Origin: Syntrophaceae bacterium UBA5744 | GTDB lineage: Bacteria > Desulfobacterota > Syntrophia > Syntrophales > UBA2192 | Assembly (NCBI GenBank): GCA_002419215.1 | Contig: DIFQ01000135.1 | Coordinates: forward strand, 37,643-82,908 | Direction: 5' to 3' | Length of the DNA: 45,266 nucleotides | Shown here: positions 8,226-16,352 of the stretch, in pieces | Numbering within the stretch: the stretch's first letter is position 1 | How the letters are laid out: every line of letters starts with the position of its first letter | The notes under the pieces: model-generated | Told to the model about the DNA's origin: nothing | Seen by the model: only the letters and a program-made list of their open reading frames with translations | Database searches by the model: none | Position numbers and translations under genes: made by a program

Positions 8226-9182
8226 TTACGCTCTCCTGAGGAGTCTCTTGGCCGCTTCGGCGATGCATGTTTTCGAAAGCCCGTATTTCTCGAGGAGCTT
8301 TCCGTAGCTGCCGCTCTCGGCGAAGGTGTCCTCGAGGCCCAGGTTGTCGAAGGGAACCACCCTGTTCTTCAGGCAGAAGTTGGAGAGCTCGTAGCCCAGG
8401 CCGTTTCGCTTCTGGTGGTTCTCGGCGACTACGAGGGCCCCCGTTTTGTCGAGGGATTTGAGCAGGCCCTCCCGGTCGAAGGGTTTCACGGAATACAGGT
8501 CGAGCACCTCGGCCCGGATGCCCTCTGCCGCGAGAAGCTGTGCCGCCTCGATAGACGGAAAAAGGATGTCGCCGTAGGTGGCGATCGTCACGTCGGACCC
8601 TTCGATCACCACGTGGCTGCCGCCCAGGCGGAACGAATCGCCCGGCTCGTAGAGGTCGAGAATGGGGTCGCGCATGAGGCGGACGAAGACGGGTCCGGGC
8701 GTCTGCATGGCCACGTCGAAGAGCTTCTTTGCCGCCCACGTGTCGGCGGGCACGAGGACCTTCATGTTGGGCAGCGTCGTCATGTTGGCGATGTCCTCCG
8801 TGGCCTGGTGCGTCACCCCGTCGATGGACGGCGTGAACCCGCCGTGCGACGACAGGAATTTGACATTCAGGTCGGGGTAGCAGACGAAGGTCCGCACCGA
8901 CTCCAGGGCCCTCATGGTGATGAAGACGCCATAGCTCGATGCCACGGCGGTGCGGCCGTCGGCGGCCATGCCCGCGGCGGCGCTCACCATGTTGCCCTCG
9001 GCGATGCCCATGTTGAAATAGCGCTCGGGATAACGGTCGCCGAAGAGGTGGGAGAAGGTGGAATAGCCGATGTCGGCCTCGAAGACGACGAAGTCGCTGT
9101 CGATGGCTCCGTACTCGGCCATCCGCTCGGAGAAGGCCCGCCGGGTGGGAACGGTTGCCGGTGTCATCGCGTTCGGTCTCAT
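8226..9182 (-). CDS. Transketolase, C-terminal subunit
   Basis: Carries the pyrimidine-binding and C-terminal domains of a two-gene transketolase; the partner is encoded immediately upstream. Visible features are VVFEADIGYST, ERYFNMGIAEGNMVSAAAGMA (with the glutamate that activates thiamine diphosphate), VTIATYGDILFPSIEAAQLL and LDLYSVKPFD. It has 318 residues, normal for this half. The start is the ATG at 9182, whose ATGA overlaps the upstream stop; the frame is open further but would intrude into the partner. Split transketolases are often pathway-specific rather than housekeeping, for example apulose-4-phosphate (AptA/AptB) or sulfosugar (SqwG/SqwH) enzymes. Confidence 0.92.
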   Translation of the reverse strand: MRPNAMTPATVPTRRAFSERMAEYGAIDSDFVVFEADIGYSTFSHLFGDRYPERYFNMGIAEGNMVSAAAGMAADGRTAVASSYGVFITMRALESVRTFVCYPDLNVKFLSSHGGFTPSIDGVTHQATEDIANMTTLPNMKVLVPADTWAAKKLFDVAMQTPGPVFVRLMRDPILDLYEPGDSFRLGGSHVVIEGSDVTIATYGDILFPSIEAAQLLAAEGIRAEVLDLYSVKPFDREGLLKSLDKTGALVVAENHQKRNGLGYELSNFCLKNRVVPFDNLGLEDTFAESGSYGKLLEKYGLSKTCIAEAAKRLLRRA

Positions 9183-10039
9183 GAGTCCTCCCCCCAGATC
9201 TCCCGCATGGCGCAGGCGAGCTGATCCGTGTCGGGGCACTTGCCGTGCCACTCGAAGCGGTCCTCCATGTAGCTCACCCCCTTGCCTTTCACCGTGTTGG
9301 CGACGATGCAGGCGGGCTTGCCGCGCACCCGGCGCGCCTTTTCGATCGTCCGGAGGATCCGTTCCATGTCATGGCCGTCGATCTCGAAGGTCTTCCAGCC
9401 GAAGGCCTTGAACTTCGCCGCAATGTCGCCCATGGGCATGATGTCGTCGCAGCAGCCGTCCATCTGCAGGCGGTTGCGGTCGACGAAGGCGATGAGGTTG
9501 TCTGTTTTGTATTTTGTCGCCGCCATGGCGGCCTCCCAGACGTGACCCTCGTTGATCTCGCCGTCGCCCAGCATCACGTAGACGGTGTAGTCTTTTCCTC
9601 GGAGCTTTCCGTCGAGGGCCATTCCGAGGCCGATGCTCAGCCCGTGGCCCAGTGAGCCCGTCGTCATGTCGATTCCGGGCGTTTTCCGGATGGGGTGGCC
9701 CTGGAGGATGCTCTCGAATTGTCTCAGCGTGTCCAGGTGCTCGAGTGCGAAGTAGCCCCTCATGGCAAGGCAGGTGTACAGGACGGGACAGGCGTGGCCC
9801 TTCGAGAGCAGGAAACGGTCCCGATCGGGCCAGCGCGGGTTGGCCGGGTCCACGCGCAGGATGTCGAAGTAGAGGGCCGTGACGATGTCGGCTGCAGAAA
9901 GGGCTCCGCCGGGGTGACCCGACTTGGCCGTGTAGATCATGGAGAGGACACGGGAGCGGACTTCCTTGGACTTCTCCGCGAGGAAGGCTGCCCGTTCCCC
10001 CAGGGTGAGTGCCCGATTGGCTCGTTGGGTCGCTGTCAT
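9179..10039 (-). CDS. Transketolase, N-terminal subunit
   Basis: The thiamine-diphosphate-binding half (286 residues) of the split transketolase. Motifs include SGHPGGALSAADIVTALYF, LSKGHACPVLYTCLA, GSLGHGLSIGLGMALDG and the thiamine diphosphate/Mg motif GDGEINEGHVWEAAMAA followed by DRNRLQMDG. The start is the ATG at 10039, in a leader of about 20 bases after the gntR stop codon. It is the first enzyme gene of the operon and shares an ATGA overlap with the C-terminal subunit gene. Transketolases move a two-carbon ketol unit and accept hydroxypyruvate as donor, which would tie the reaction to the dehydrogenases and glycerate kinase here. Confidence 0.92.
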   Translation of the reverse strand: MTATQRANRALTLGERAAFLAEKSKEVRSRVLSMIYTAKSGHPGGALSAADIVTALYFDILRVDPANPRWPDRDRFLLSKGHACPVLYTCLAMRGYFALEHLDTLRQFESILQGHPIRKTPGIDMTTGSLGHGLSIGLGMALDGKLRGKDYTVYVMLGDGEINEGHVWEAAMAATKYKTDNLIAFVDRNRLQMDGCCDDIMPMGDIAAKFKAFGWKTFEIDGHDMERILRTIEKARRVRGKPACIVANTVKGKGVSYMEDRFEWHGKCPDTDQLACAMREIWGEDS

Positions 10040-10058
10040 CGCTCTCCGTTTCTGTCCT

Positions 10059-10796
10059 TCAGGGACCGGGCTCCTGTTGAGACGTTCTGACGGCCCGTGG
10101 ATGAGAGGCCGCCGGCTTCGAGGGTCGTCTTGCCTTTTCCAGCTCCATTTCCTTGAGGAGCTGCTGCCGGGACCGGGCGAAGTGCTGCCGGGCCAGTTTT
10201 TCAGCCAGGTCAGGCTTGCCGGATGCAATCGCCTCGATGAGCGCCCGGTGCTCGGGCAGGGTTTCCCGCGGGTGCCTCACGAGGCCTTCCATGACGTCGA
10301 CGCGATAGCTCACGGTGATAATGTTGTAGTTCTCCAGAATGTCGTTGAGCAGGTCGAAGCCCCCCAGCTCGATGAGGAAGTTGTGGAAGCGCCGGTCCTC
10401 ATCGGCATAGCGTTTGATGCCCTGCCCGCTTTCGGAGACGTCGGCGTCCGTGAAGAAGCCCCGGAGCCGTTCGGCCTGGATCGCCGTGATGATGATCGCC
10501 GCGCGCCGGGCTGCGAGCCCCTCCAGGATCTCGCGCAGCTCGAAGGCCTCGAGGACCTCTTCCTTCGTGAAGCGGCGCACGTAGAACCCTCTGCGGGGGA
10601 TGGCCTGGACGAGCTTCTCCTGCTCCAGCTTCTTCAGGGCGCACATGAGGGGCGTGCGGCTCACGCCGAATTCCTGGGAGATCTTCTCCTGGAGGATCTT
10701 GTCGCCCGGCTTGAGCTTGCGGTCGACGATCATCGACTTCAGCTCACGGTAGACCTTTCGATCCAGATTCTCGTGCCGCGTCCCCAGCTTCCTCAT
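10059..10796 (-). CDS. GntR-family transcriptional regulator (FCD subfamily)
   Basis: A 245-residue repressor-type regulator. The N-terminal winged helix is clear: LDRKVYRELKSMIVDRKLKPGDKI, then KISQEFGVSRTPLMCALKKLEQEKLV and a wing (AIPRRGFYVRRF). The C-terminal FCD all-helical ligand domain starts near residue 85 (EEVLEAFELREILEGLAARRAA) and includes metal-site residues typical of FCD proteins (DRRFHNFLIELGG, HRALIEAIASGKPDLAEKLARQH). The ATG at 10796 is preferred because GGAGAA precedes it; the frame extends upstream through the operator region. It heads the transketolase operon and probably represses both its own operon and the TTT transporter, using a sugar acid as inducer. Confidence 0.9.
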   Translation of the reverse strand: MRKLGTRHENLDRKVYRELKSMIVDRKLKPGDKILQEKISQEFGVSRTPLMCALKKLEQEKLVQAIPRRGFYVRRFTKEEVLEAFELREILEGLAARRAAIIITAIQAERLRGFFTDADVSESGQGIKRYADEDRRFHNFLIELGGFDLLNDILENYNIITVSYRVDVMEGLVRHPRETLPEHRALIEAIASGKPDLAEKLARQHFARSRQQLLKEMELEKARRPSKPAASHPRAVRTSQQEPGP

Positions 10797-10826
10797 GATC
10801 TTTTCTCCGCGTGGCAGGGGCAAGGA

Positions 10827-10843
10827 TTGAATATTGTATTCAA
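10827..10843. promoter_or_regulatory. Operator palindrome upstream of gntR
   Basis: TTGAATA-TTG-TATTCAA is a perfect inverted repeat with 7-bp arms, lying six bases downstream of the -10 and about 30 bases before the gntR start codon. It shares the TTGTATTCAAAA core with the TTT promoter operator at 2314-2327, suggesting negative autoregulation. Confidence 0.6.
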
Positions 10844-10848
10844 AAATC

Positions 10849-10877
10849 ACTAAATCGTTTCCGCGGCTTTTTGTCAA
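10849..10877 (-). promoter_or_regulatory. Sigma-70 promoter of the gntR-transketolase operon
   Basis: On the minus strand, TTGACA (10877-10872) is followed after exactly 17 bases by TTTAGT (10854-10849). The predicted operator lies directly downstream. Confidence 0.6.
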
Positions 10878-10907
10878 GGAAAAACTGGCCGCTTTGCGGC
10901 AGTGATA

Positions 10908-10985
10908 GAAGTGTCTGAGTGTTGAAGTGTCTGAGTGAAGAGGGAAAACAAATCCCCCTTTGCAAAAGGGGGAAACAGGGGGATT
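10908..10985. repeat. 8-bp word repeat plus CCCCCTTT palindrome
   Basis: First come 8-bp words GAAGTGTC, TGAGTGTT, GAAGTGTC, TGAGTGAA (a 16-bp unit occurring twice). Then comes an A/T-flanked palindrome at about 10949-10985: AAATCCCCCTTT, then AAAAGGGGGAAAC and AGGGGGATTTT. The second part matches the element at the start of the window. It fills the spacer between gntR and the 3' end of the glycerate kinase gene. Confidence 0.6.
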
Positions 10986-11013
10986 TTCTTGCCTTGCCGC
11001 TCGTGGCTTGCGG

Positions 11014-12315
11014 CTATTCGATGAGGATGATCTGGAGGTCCATCACGTTCGTCCCCGTAGGCCCCGTCTTGAAGAGGCCGCCCGTCTTCTCGAAGAAGCG
11101 GTAGGAGTCGTTGTTGTCCAGATAAGCCTGCGGGTCGAGACCCAGGGCCCTGGCTTGCACGATCGTCTGTCCGTCCGCAATGGCTCCCGCTGCATCGGTG
11201 GGGCCGTCGGTTCCGTCGGTGCCTGCCGAGAGAAACGTGATTCCCGAGGTCCCCTCGATGGCCATGGCGAAGGCCAGGGCCATTTCCGTGTTCCGCCCGC
11301 CGAGACCGTTGCCCCGCACGTATACCGTCGTTTCGCCTCCCGCGATGAGGCAGATCTTTTTGCGACCCGATGCGAGGCAGGACTGCGACTCCAGGACCTG
11401 GCGGTAGAGCCATTGCGCGACATCGCGGGCCTCGCCCTGAAGCTCCGAGGTGAGCACGACCGCCTCGAATCCCAGGGCCAGGGCCTTTTGCCTGGCGGTC
11501 TCCGTGGCGATGCGGTTGCTGCCGATGATGACATTCTCCACGCCCTCGAAGACCGGGTTGCCCTGCTTCGGCGTGTCGGGAATGCGCCCGGCCGCGCCGT
11601 CCCGCAGCATCTGCATGAGCTTCGGCGGGATTTTCCCTTCCAGGTCGTAACGGTTCACCACGGCAAGGGCGTCGGCCCAGGTTGTTTTGTCCGGCGAGGT
11701 GGGTCCCGAGGCGATCGAATCCAGGCGGTCTCCGATCACGTCGGAGAGGATGAGGGAGAGTGCCCTCGCGGGCCAGGCGGCCTCGGCGAGCCTGCCCGCC
11801 TTGACGCGCGAAAGGTGCTTTCGCACCGTGTTGAGCTCCACGATGTCGGCGCCGGCCTGGAGAAGCAATCGCGTGATTTGCTGCTTTTCGTCGAGCGAAA
11901 CCCCTTCGGAAGGAGCCACGAGCAGTGCCGAGCCCCCCCCCGAAACGAGAAAGACGACGAGCGACTCGCGGTCGGCTTCCTCGAGAAGATCGATCACCCG
12001 GCCGGTCCCGGCCACGCCCTGTTCGTCGGGCACGGGATGTCCCGCCTCGTGGATCTCGAAGGTTCCCGGAAGAGGCTCCCGGGAGACATGACCGTACTTG
12101 GTGACGACAACACCCCGGACGATCCGCTCCGGCAACGCATCGGCCAGTGCGCGGGCCATGGGGCAGGCCGCCTTGCCGAAGCTGACGACGTAGATCTTGC
12201 GCAGTCCCGCGTCACGGCAGATCGCGCGGATCCGGTCCACGTGCTTTCCGACGGCGGCATAGGGGTCGACGGCGCGAAGCGCCTCGTTGAAAATCTCGAT
12301 CGCGTTGCGATTCAT
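11014..12315 (-). CDS. Glycerate 2-kinase, MOFRL family
   Basis: Phosphorylates D-glycerate to 2-phosphoglycerate in the cytoplasm, feeding lower glycolysis. The 433-residue protein has the DUF4147 N-terminal domain (VVSFGKAACPMARALADALP, HEAGHPVPDEQGV, FLVSGGGSALL, LNTVRKHLSRVKAGRLA) and the C-terminal MOFRL domain (GLGGRNTEMALAFA, SAGTDGTDGPTDAAGA, TGPTGTNVMDLQI). The ATG at 12315 overlaps the TGA of the upstream MetX-like gene as ATGA, so the two are coupled. GGAGGGACC is the ribosome site. It is the likely end point of a pathway that includes the 2-hydroxyacid dehydrogenase at 6058 and the tartronate-semialdehyde-reductase-like enzyme at 16883. Confidence 0.93.
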   Translation of the reverse strand: MNRNAIEIFNEALRAVDPYAAVGKHVDRIRAICRDAGLRKIYVVSFGKAACPMARALADALPERIVRGVVVTKYGHVSREPLPGTFEIHEAGHPVPDEQGVAGTGRVIDLLEEADRESLVVFLVSGGGSALLVAPSEGVSLDEKQQITRLLLQAGADIVELNTVRKHLSRVKAGRLAEAAWPARALSLILSDVIGDRLDSIASGPTSPDKTTWADALAVVNRYDLEGKIPPKLMQMLRDGAAGRIPDTPKQGNPVFEGVENVIIGSNRIATETARQKALALGFEAVVLTSELQGEARDVAQWLYRQVLESQSCLASGRKKICLIAGGETTVYVRGNGLGGRNTEMALAFAMAIEGTSGITFLSAGTDGTDGPTDAAGAIADGQTIVQARALGLDPQAYLDNNDSYRFFEKTGGLFKTGPTGTNVMDLQIILIE

Positions 12316-13511
12316 GAGGGTCCCTCCGTCACAGCCGTTGAGGCGCCCTCGAGAAACGGGCGGATGGTGTCTCGGAACACGTTCGGCGCGCGGAAGAGGG
12401 CGTAGTGACCCAGGGGATGCTCGAAGGAGCAGAGCCTGGAGCCGGGGATCCGCTCGTGGGCCATCCGGGCCATGGACAGCCGGACCCAGTGGTCGTTGGC
12501 CACGTGCAGGATCAGGGTTCTAGCCCGGATGCGGTGGAGCTGCCCCGTTACGTTCAGGGATTCTCCCGCCCGATTGCGGTACAGAAGGTCGATGGCGTCA
12601 TAGTTCCGGCCGTAGGGGACGAGGAGGGCGCCCTCCTTGCCCTGGAGTTCCCAGGCAAAGGTTTCCTTTTGGACCTCGTCCCAGCCCATCTGGATGCGAT
12701 GGTCAAAGCTCATGGCCGAGTGGAACAGGATGGACCAGCCGAACATGACGCCGCGGTGCGGGTGCTTGTCCTTCGGCTGATGGTAGTAATCACCCGCCGT
12801 GTCGCGCCAGGCGGGGTCGCTCTCGATGGCCGCCGACATGAGCCGGAAGAGCCACCGCAGGCTGGCATCCGTTTCCGTGACCCCGCCCATGGGCATGATG
12901 GCCTCGACAAACCCCGGGTGCATCAGGGCCCACAGGTAGCTCTGGATGGCGCCCATGGAGGCCCCCGTGGCGAGCCTCACACGGCTCACCTTCAGGTGGT
13001 CCCGCAGCAGCCGGTAGTTGGCCTGGACGCAGTCCAGGATGCTGTATGGGGGAAACTTGAGGCCGAGACCGTCGCTCGGCTTGCCCGCGCCCCAGAGGCC
13101 GAGCGCATCCAGGAAAATGACATAGGTGCGATCCGTGTCGATCAGTTCCCCGGGGCCCACGACGGGGCCGCCGCAGAAGTCGTTCCCCCCCTGGCCTCGA
13201 TGCCAGTAGAAGTACATCAGGCCCGCATCGCCCGAATAAAAGGGGCTGAAGAGCACGGCGTTGTCGATGCACCCGTCCGCATCCCGGTGCGGCGTACCCA
13301 CGGTGATGCAGGCCGTGCGCAGGGGACCCTCCCCGAGAGATTCGAGGGTCACGCCATTCGTTCCGCCCGAGTCCCACGACGAGGGGTCGTCGAGGTCGTA
13401 GGTCCCCCCGATGCGGAAGTCGGGGATCCAGTAAAAGGATTTGAGGTGGCTCAAGCCCTCCACCCCGCAACGTGCCGTCACCGGCTGGCTGGCGTTGTTT
13501 GATCGACTCAT
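12312..13511 (-). CDS. Alpha/beta hydrolase related to homoserine O-acetyltransferase (MetX-like)
   Basis: A 399-residue alpha/beta hydrolase. The nucleophile elbow is RLATGASMGAIQSYLWA (Ser in GASMG, near residue 185), comparable to GGSMGG of MetX. A late Asp occurs in LILHVANDHWVRLS, and a His in FEHPLGHYALFRA, completing a triad. The start is the ATG at 13511 with AGGAG eight bases away; an ATG two codons earlier is too close. It is coupled to glycerate 2-kinase by an ATGA overlap, so it probably acts in the same pathway, perhaps on an ester or lactone, rather than in methionine synthesis. The exact reaction is unknown. Confidence 0.75.
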   Translation of the reverse strand: MSRSNNASQPVTARCGVEGLSHLKSFYWIPDFRIGGTYDLDDPSSWDSGGTNGVTLESLGEGPLRTACITVGTPHRDADGCIDNAVLFSPFYSGDAGLMYFYWHRGQGGNDFCGGPVVGPGELIDTDRTYVIFLDALGLWGAGKPSDGLGLKFPPYSILDCVQANYRLLRDHLKVSRVRLATGASMGAIQSYLWALMHPGFVEAIMPMGGVTETDASLRWLFRLMSAAIESDPAWRDTAGDYYHQPKDKHPHRGVMFGWSILFHSAMSFDHRIQMGWDEVQKETFAWELQGKEGALLVPYGRNYDAIDLLYRNRAGESLNVTGQLHRIRARTLILHVANDHWVRLSMARMAHERIPGSRLCSFEHPLGHYALFRAPNVFRDTIRPFLEGASTAVTEGPS

Positions 13512-13561
13512 GTTCATTCTCCTCGCATCGTGACGCGGAACAATCCTGCCGGTCTCGATCA

Positions 13562-13671
13562 CGGAAGTTGCGAAGTCGAGAAGTTGTGAAACTCGGGTAC
13601 GCCGGGGGCCAATCGCACTTGCCTCCGCTTTTCCGAACTTCCTGGCTTCCCAACTTCACGGCTTCCTGCGT
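13562..13671. repeat. Inverted element made of 8-bp words (GGAAGTT type)
   Basis: Left arm words: CGGAAGTT, GCGAAGTC, GAGAAGTT, GTGAAACT. Right arm, read on the other strand: GGAAGCCG, TGAAGTTG, GGAAGCCA, GGAAGTTC. The arms are separated by about 40 bases. It lies in the spacer between the PIG-L gene and the MetX-like gene. Confidence 0.65.
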
Positions 13672-13702
13672 TGTTCGCACGCGTGGTTCGATTGGCAGGC
13701 AT

Positions 13703-14401
13703 TTACAACTGAAAACAGGACAGTGCGCCCTGTGATGCCTTGATCACTTCGAACACCTCGGCATCCCCGCCCGAGAGGCCCATGACTCCTCGCCAGCGGG
13801 CAAGCCCCCGGACGGCCTCGTCGTAGCGGACGGCCGCCGTCTGCGAACGGTGGCAGGCCAGGGCCTTGATCTTCGTCTCCAGGGTCGAGGAGATGTCGAC
13901 GGCAAGCTCGAAGTGCCCAAGGGGGTGCCAGACCTCGTAACCCAGGATGATCTCCGGGGACCAGGGCTCGCCGCCGGCCTCCTGGAACCAGGGGCCGGAG
14001 CCGGCTTTCACGGCCTCGAGAACCAGTTCGCTCGCCACCCGGTGGCCGAGGGACGACTCGTTGCGCTCGTGGATGAACAGGATGTGCGGCTTGAGCCTCC
14101 GGACCAGGCGGATGATGTCGATCTTCATTTCCCGCGTGAAGCCCGTCAACCCGTCGGGATACCGGAGGAATTCCACGTTGCACGCGCCCAGGACTTTTGC
14201 GGCCTCGATGGCTTCTTTTTCCCGGATGGGCCCCAACTCCCAGGGAGGGGCCTTGTCGCTGCCCGCCTCGCCGGAGGTGAGGTTCACGTGGGCGATCTCG
14301 TATCCCTTCGCGGCGAGGAGCGCCTCCGTCCCCCCGCAGCCGATCTCGATGTCGTCGGGATGCGTCCCGAAGGATAACACTCTTTTTGTCCTGTCGTTCA
14401 T
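13703..14401 (-). CDS. PIG-L/LmbE-family deacetylase
   Basis: A 232-residue zinc-dependent N-deacetylase of the PIG-L (MshB/BshB/LmbE) family. The zinc motif HPDD is near residue 14 (VLSFGTHPDDIEIGCGGTEA) and the third ligand is in ESSLGHRVASELVLEAVK. NLTSGEAG and the R/E helix that follows are also typical. The family acts on N-acetyl sugars and thiol glycosides; the substrate here is unknown. The ATG at 14401 overlaps the stop of the upstream symporter gene (ATGA), and its ribosome site lies within a 7-bp word repeat. The open frame continues upstream, but only as a shadow of the symporter gene. Confidence 0.88.
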   Translation of the reverse strand: MNDRTKRVLSFGTHPDDIEIGCGGTEALLAAKGYEIAHVNLTSGEAGSDKAPPWELGPIREKEAIEAAKVLGACNVEFLRYPDGLTGFTREMKIDIIRLVRRLKPHILFIHERNESSLGHRVASELVLEAVKAGSGPWFQEAGGEPWSPEIILGYEVWHPLGHFELAVDISSTLETKIKALACHRSQTAAVRYDEAVRGLARWRGVMGLSGGDAEVFEVIKASQGALSCFQL

Positions 14402-16176
14402 TTTTCCTTCCCTGTACCCTGAACCCTGTACCCTGAACCCTGTTGTGCCAGGTCGCGCCAGATCACCCACGCCGCCGCCCCTGCTGCGGCCAGGAAGATC
14501 AACCCTTCGCCCGTCTGCATCAGCAGGATCTTCCCCACGCCGAAGAGGACGGAGTAGACGAGGATCACCCCGCAGAGCCAGTCGCGCAGGAGCCTCCCGT
14601 AGCCGCTGTCCCCTTTCACATCGGGGATCCTTTTTGCCACAGCGGCCCAGCCTGCGCCGCCCGGGTGCACGCGCCGCCAGAAACGCTCGAGCGCCTGTGC
14701 GTCGGTCGGTTTCGTCAGGAAGGTGATCGCAACCCAGGCGATGGTGGTGGCCGCCACGATGGTATAAAGGGTTTCCGGGAAGCGGATATCCGTGGCGAAG
14801 TGCAGCCAGCCGTAGACGACAAGGGGAGCCGCCATGGCGGCAATCTCGCTCCAGGCGTTGATCCGCCACCAGAACCAGCGCAGGATCAGGACGAGCCCCA
14901 GCCCGGCGCCGGCCTCGATGATGAATGCCCAGGCGCCGGAAATCGTCTCCATGATCGAGGTGACGTAGAGAGAAAGGGCCATCAGGGCCAGCGTGGCGAA
15001 GCGCGAGACGGCGACGAGGTGCTTCTCGCCGGCATCGGGCCTGACGAAGCGCCGGTAGAAATCATGGATGACGTAAGAGGTGCCCCAGTTGAGCTGGCTG
15101 GAGATGGTGGACATGTAGGCGGCGAAAAAGGCCGCCACGAGCATGCCCTTTACGCCCGCCGGCAGGAAGTCGCGCATTGCGTAGACATAGCCCAGCCGCT
15201 TTTCGGCCGGTCCCAGTTCGGGATAGAGGACGAGCGTTGCAAGCCCCACGATGATCCACGGCCAGGGTCGCACGCAGTAGTGGGCCACGGTGAACCACAG
15301 GGTCGCGAAGAGGGAATGCCGCTCGTCTTTGGCCGACATCATCCGCTGGGCCACGTAACCGCCCCCGCCGGGTTCCGACCCGGGGTACCAGCAGGCCCAC
15401 CACTGGATGCCGATGAAGGCGAAAAAGGCTGCTGCGCTCAGGGTGAGCGTGCCAGTCGAGTCCTGGGCCGCGCCCCGGGAAAGGGCCGGGAGGAAGGAGA
15501 GAGACCAGCCGGGAAGCTTTTCCACGAGCCCCGCCATTCCGCCGATCTGGGGAAGGGCGAGGATCACGACGGCCAGAACGATTGTCCCGGCCATGGCCAG
15601 GACAAACTGGAAGGCGTCGGTGACGGCAACGCCCCAGAGGCCGGAGAGGGCCGAATAAAAGGCCGTGATTCCCAGGGACAGGGCAACGTAGAGCATGACC
15701 TGCCCCGGGGGAATCCCGAACATCCCCTCGAGAACGGAGGCCAGGGCCAGATTCACCCAGCCGATGATGACCGTGTTGATGAAGAGGCCCAAGTAGAGGG
15801 CGCGGAAACCGCGCAGGAAAGCGGCGGGCTTGCCGGAGTAGCGCAACTCGACGAACTCCACGTCGGTCAGGATCCCCGCTCGTCGCCAGAGGCGCGCGAA
15901 GAAGAAGACGGTGAGCACTCCGCCGAGAACGAAATTCCACCAGAGCCAGTTTCCGGCGATCCCGTTTTTCGCCACGAGCTCCGTCACGGCCAGCGGCGTG
16001 TCCGCCGCGAAGGTCGTGGCGACCATGGACGTGCCGGCGAGCCACCAGGGGAGATTCCGCCCCGACAGAAAGAACTCCTGGACACTCGACCCGGCACGGC
16101 GGGCGAAAACCACGCCGATGAAGGTGCTCAACAGGAAGTAGAGCCCGATGATGAGCCAGTCTATTGCACCCAGCAT
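14398..16176 (-). CDS. Sodium:solute symporter family protein
   Basis: A 592-residue permease of the SSS family with about 13 membrane segments. It starts MLGAIDWLIIGLYFLLSTFIGVVF, then FFLSGRNLPWWLAGTSMVATTFAADTPLA, a family hallmark. Later come AFYSALSGLWGVAVTDAFQF and FFAAYMSTISSQLNWGTSYVIHDFY, also hallmarks. A membrane segment near the C-terminus (GLIFLAAAGAAAWVIWRDLA) follows a long loop. The last 15 residues or so (GSGYRVQGTGKEK) are encoded by a 7-bp word repeat and look like an addition to the original end. The start is the ATG at 16176. It leads the PIG-L/MetX-like/glycerate kinase set and may import the substrate. Confidence 0.92.
   Translation of the reverse strand: MLGAIDWLIIGLYFLLSTFIGVVFARRAGSSVQEFFLSGRNLPWWLAGTSMVATTFAADTPLAVTELVAKNGIAGNWLWWNFVLGGVLTVFFFARLWRRAGILTDVEFVELRYSGKPAAFLRGFRALYLGLFINTVIIGWVNLALASVLEGMFGIPPGQVMLYVALSLGITAFYSALSGLWGVAVTDAFQFVLAMAGTIVLAVVILALPQIGGMAGLVEKLPGWSLSFLPALSRGAAQDSTGTLTLSAAAFFAFIGIQWWACWYPGSEPGGGGYVAQRMMSAKDERHSLFATLWFTVAHYCVRPWPWIIVGLATLVLYPELGPAEKRLGYVYAMRDFLPAGVKGMLVAAFFAAYMSTISSQLNWGTSYVIHDFYRRFVRPDAGEKHLVAVSRFATLALMALSLYVTSIMETISGAWAFIIEAGAGLGLVLILRWFWWRINAWSEIAAMAAPLVVYGWLHFATDIRFPETLYTIVAATTIAWVAITFLTKPTDAQALERFWRRVHPGGAGWAAVAKRIPDVKGDSGYGRLLRDWLCGVILVYSVLFGVGKILLMQTGEGLIFLAAAGAAAWVIWRDLAQQGSGYRVQGTGKEK
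14410..14442. repeat. 7-bp word repeat inside the symporter 3' end
   Basis: CCCTGTA, CCCTGAA, CCCTGTA, CCCTGAA, CCCTG. It is translated on the minus strand as the C-terminal tail of the symporter and lies directly upstream of the PIG-L ribosome site, so it is both coding and leader. Confidence 0.8.
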
Positions 16177-16233
16177 GGTGATTCGCTTCCCGGGCAGTCT
16201 GTTGATGACTCGAACGCAATCCGCCTTGCTATC

Positions 16234-16352
16234 GTGAAGAGCGGAAGTCAGGAAGAGCGGAAGATCGGCAGGAAAAAAACAATCCGCGAGTCCGGTTTTC
16301 ACGTCCGCGCTTCTGCTCTTCCTCAATTCCGAGCTTCCAGGTCCTTCAGCGT
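16234..16352. repeat. Inverted element made of 8-bp words (GGAAGAG type)
   Basis: Left arm: GTGAAGAG, CGGAAGTC, AGGAAGAG, CGGAAGAT. Right arm on the other strand: TGGAAGCT, CGGAATTG, AGGAAGAG, CAGAAGCG. It shares whole words with the element at 7111-7208. It occupies the spacer upstream of the symporter gene and reaches the stop codon of the DUF2845 gene. Confidence 0.65.

Noticed and set aside
12312..13511. True homoserine O-acetyltransferase (metX)
   Set aside because: The elbow is GASMG rather than GGSMGG, and the gene is coupled to glycerate kinase, not to methionine genes.
13703..14869. PIG-L protein with a long N-terminal extension
   Set aside because: The extension is an out-of-frame reading of the symporter gene; the ATG at 14401 fits the family start.
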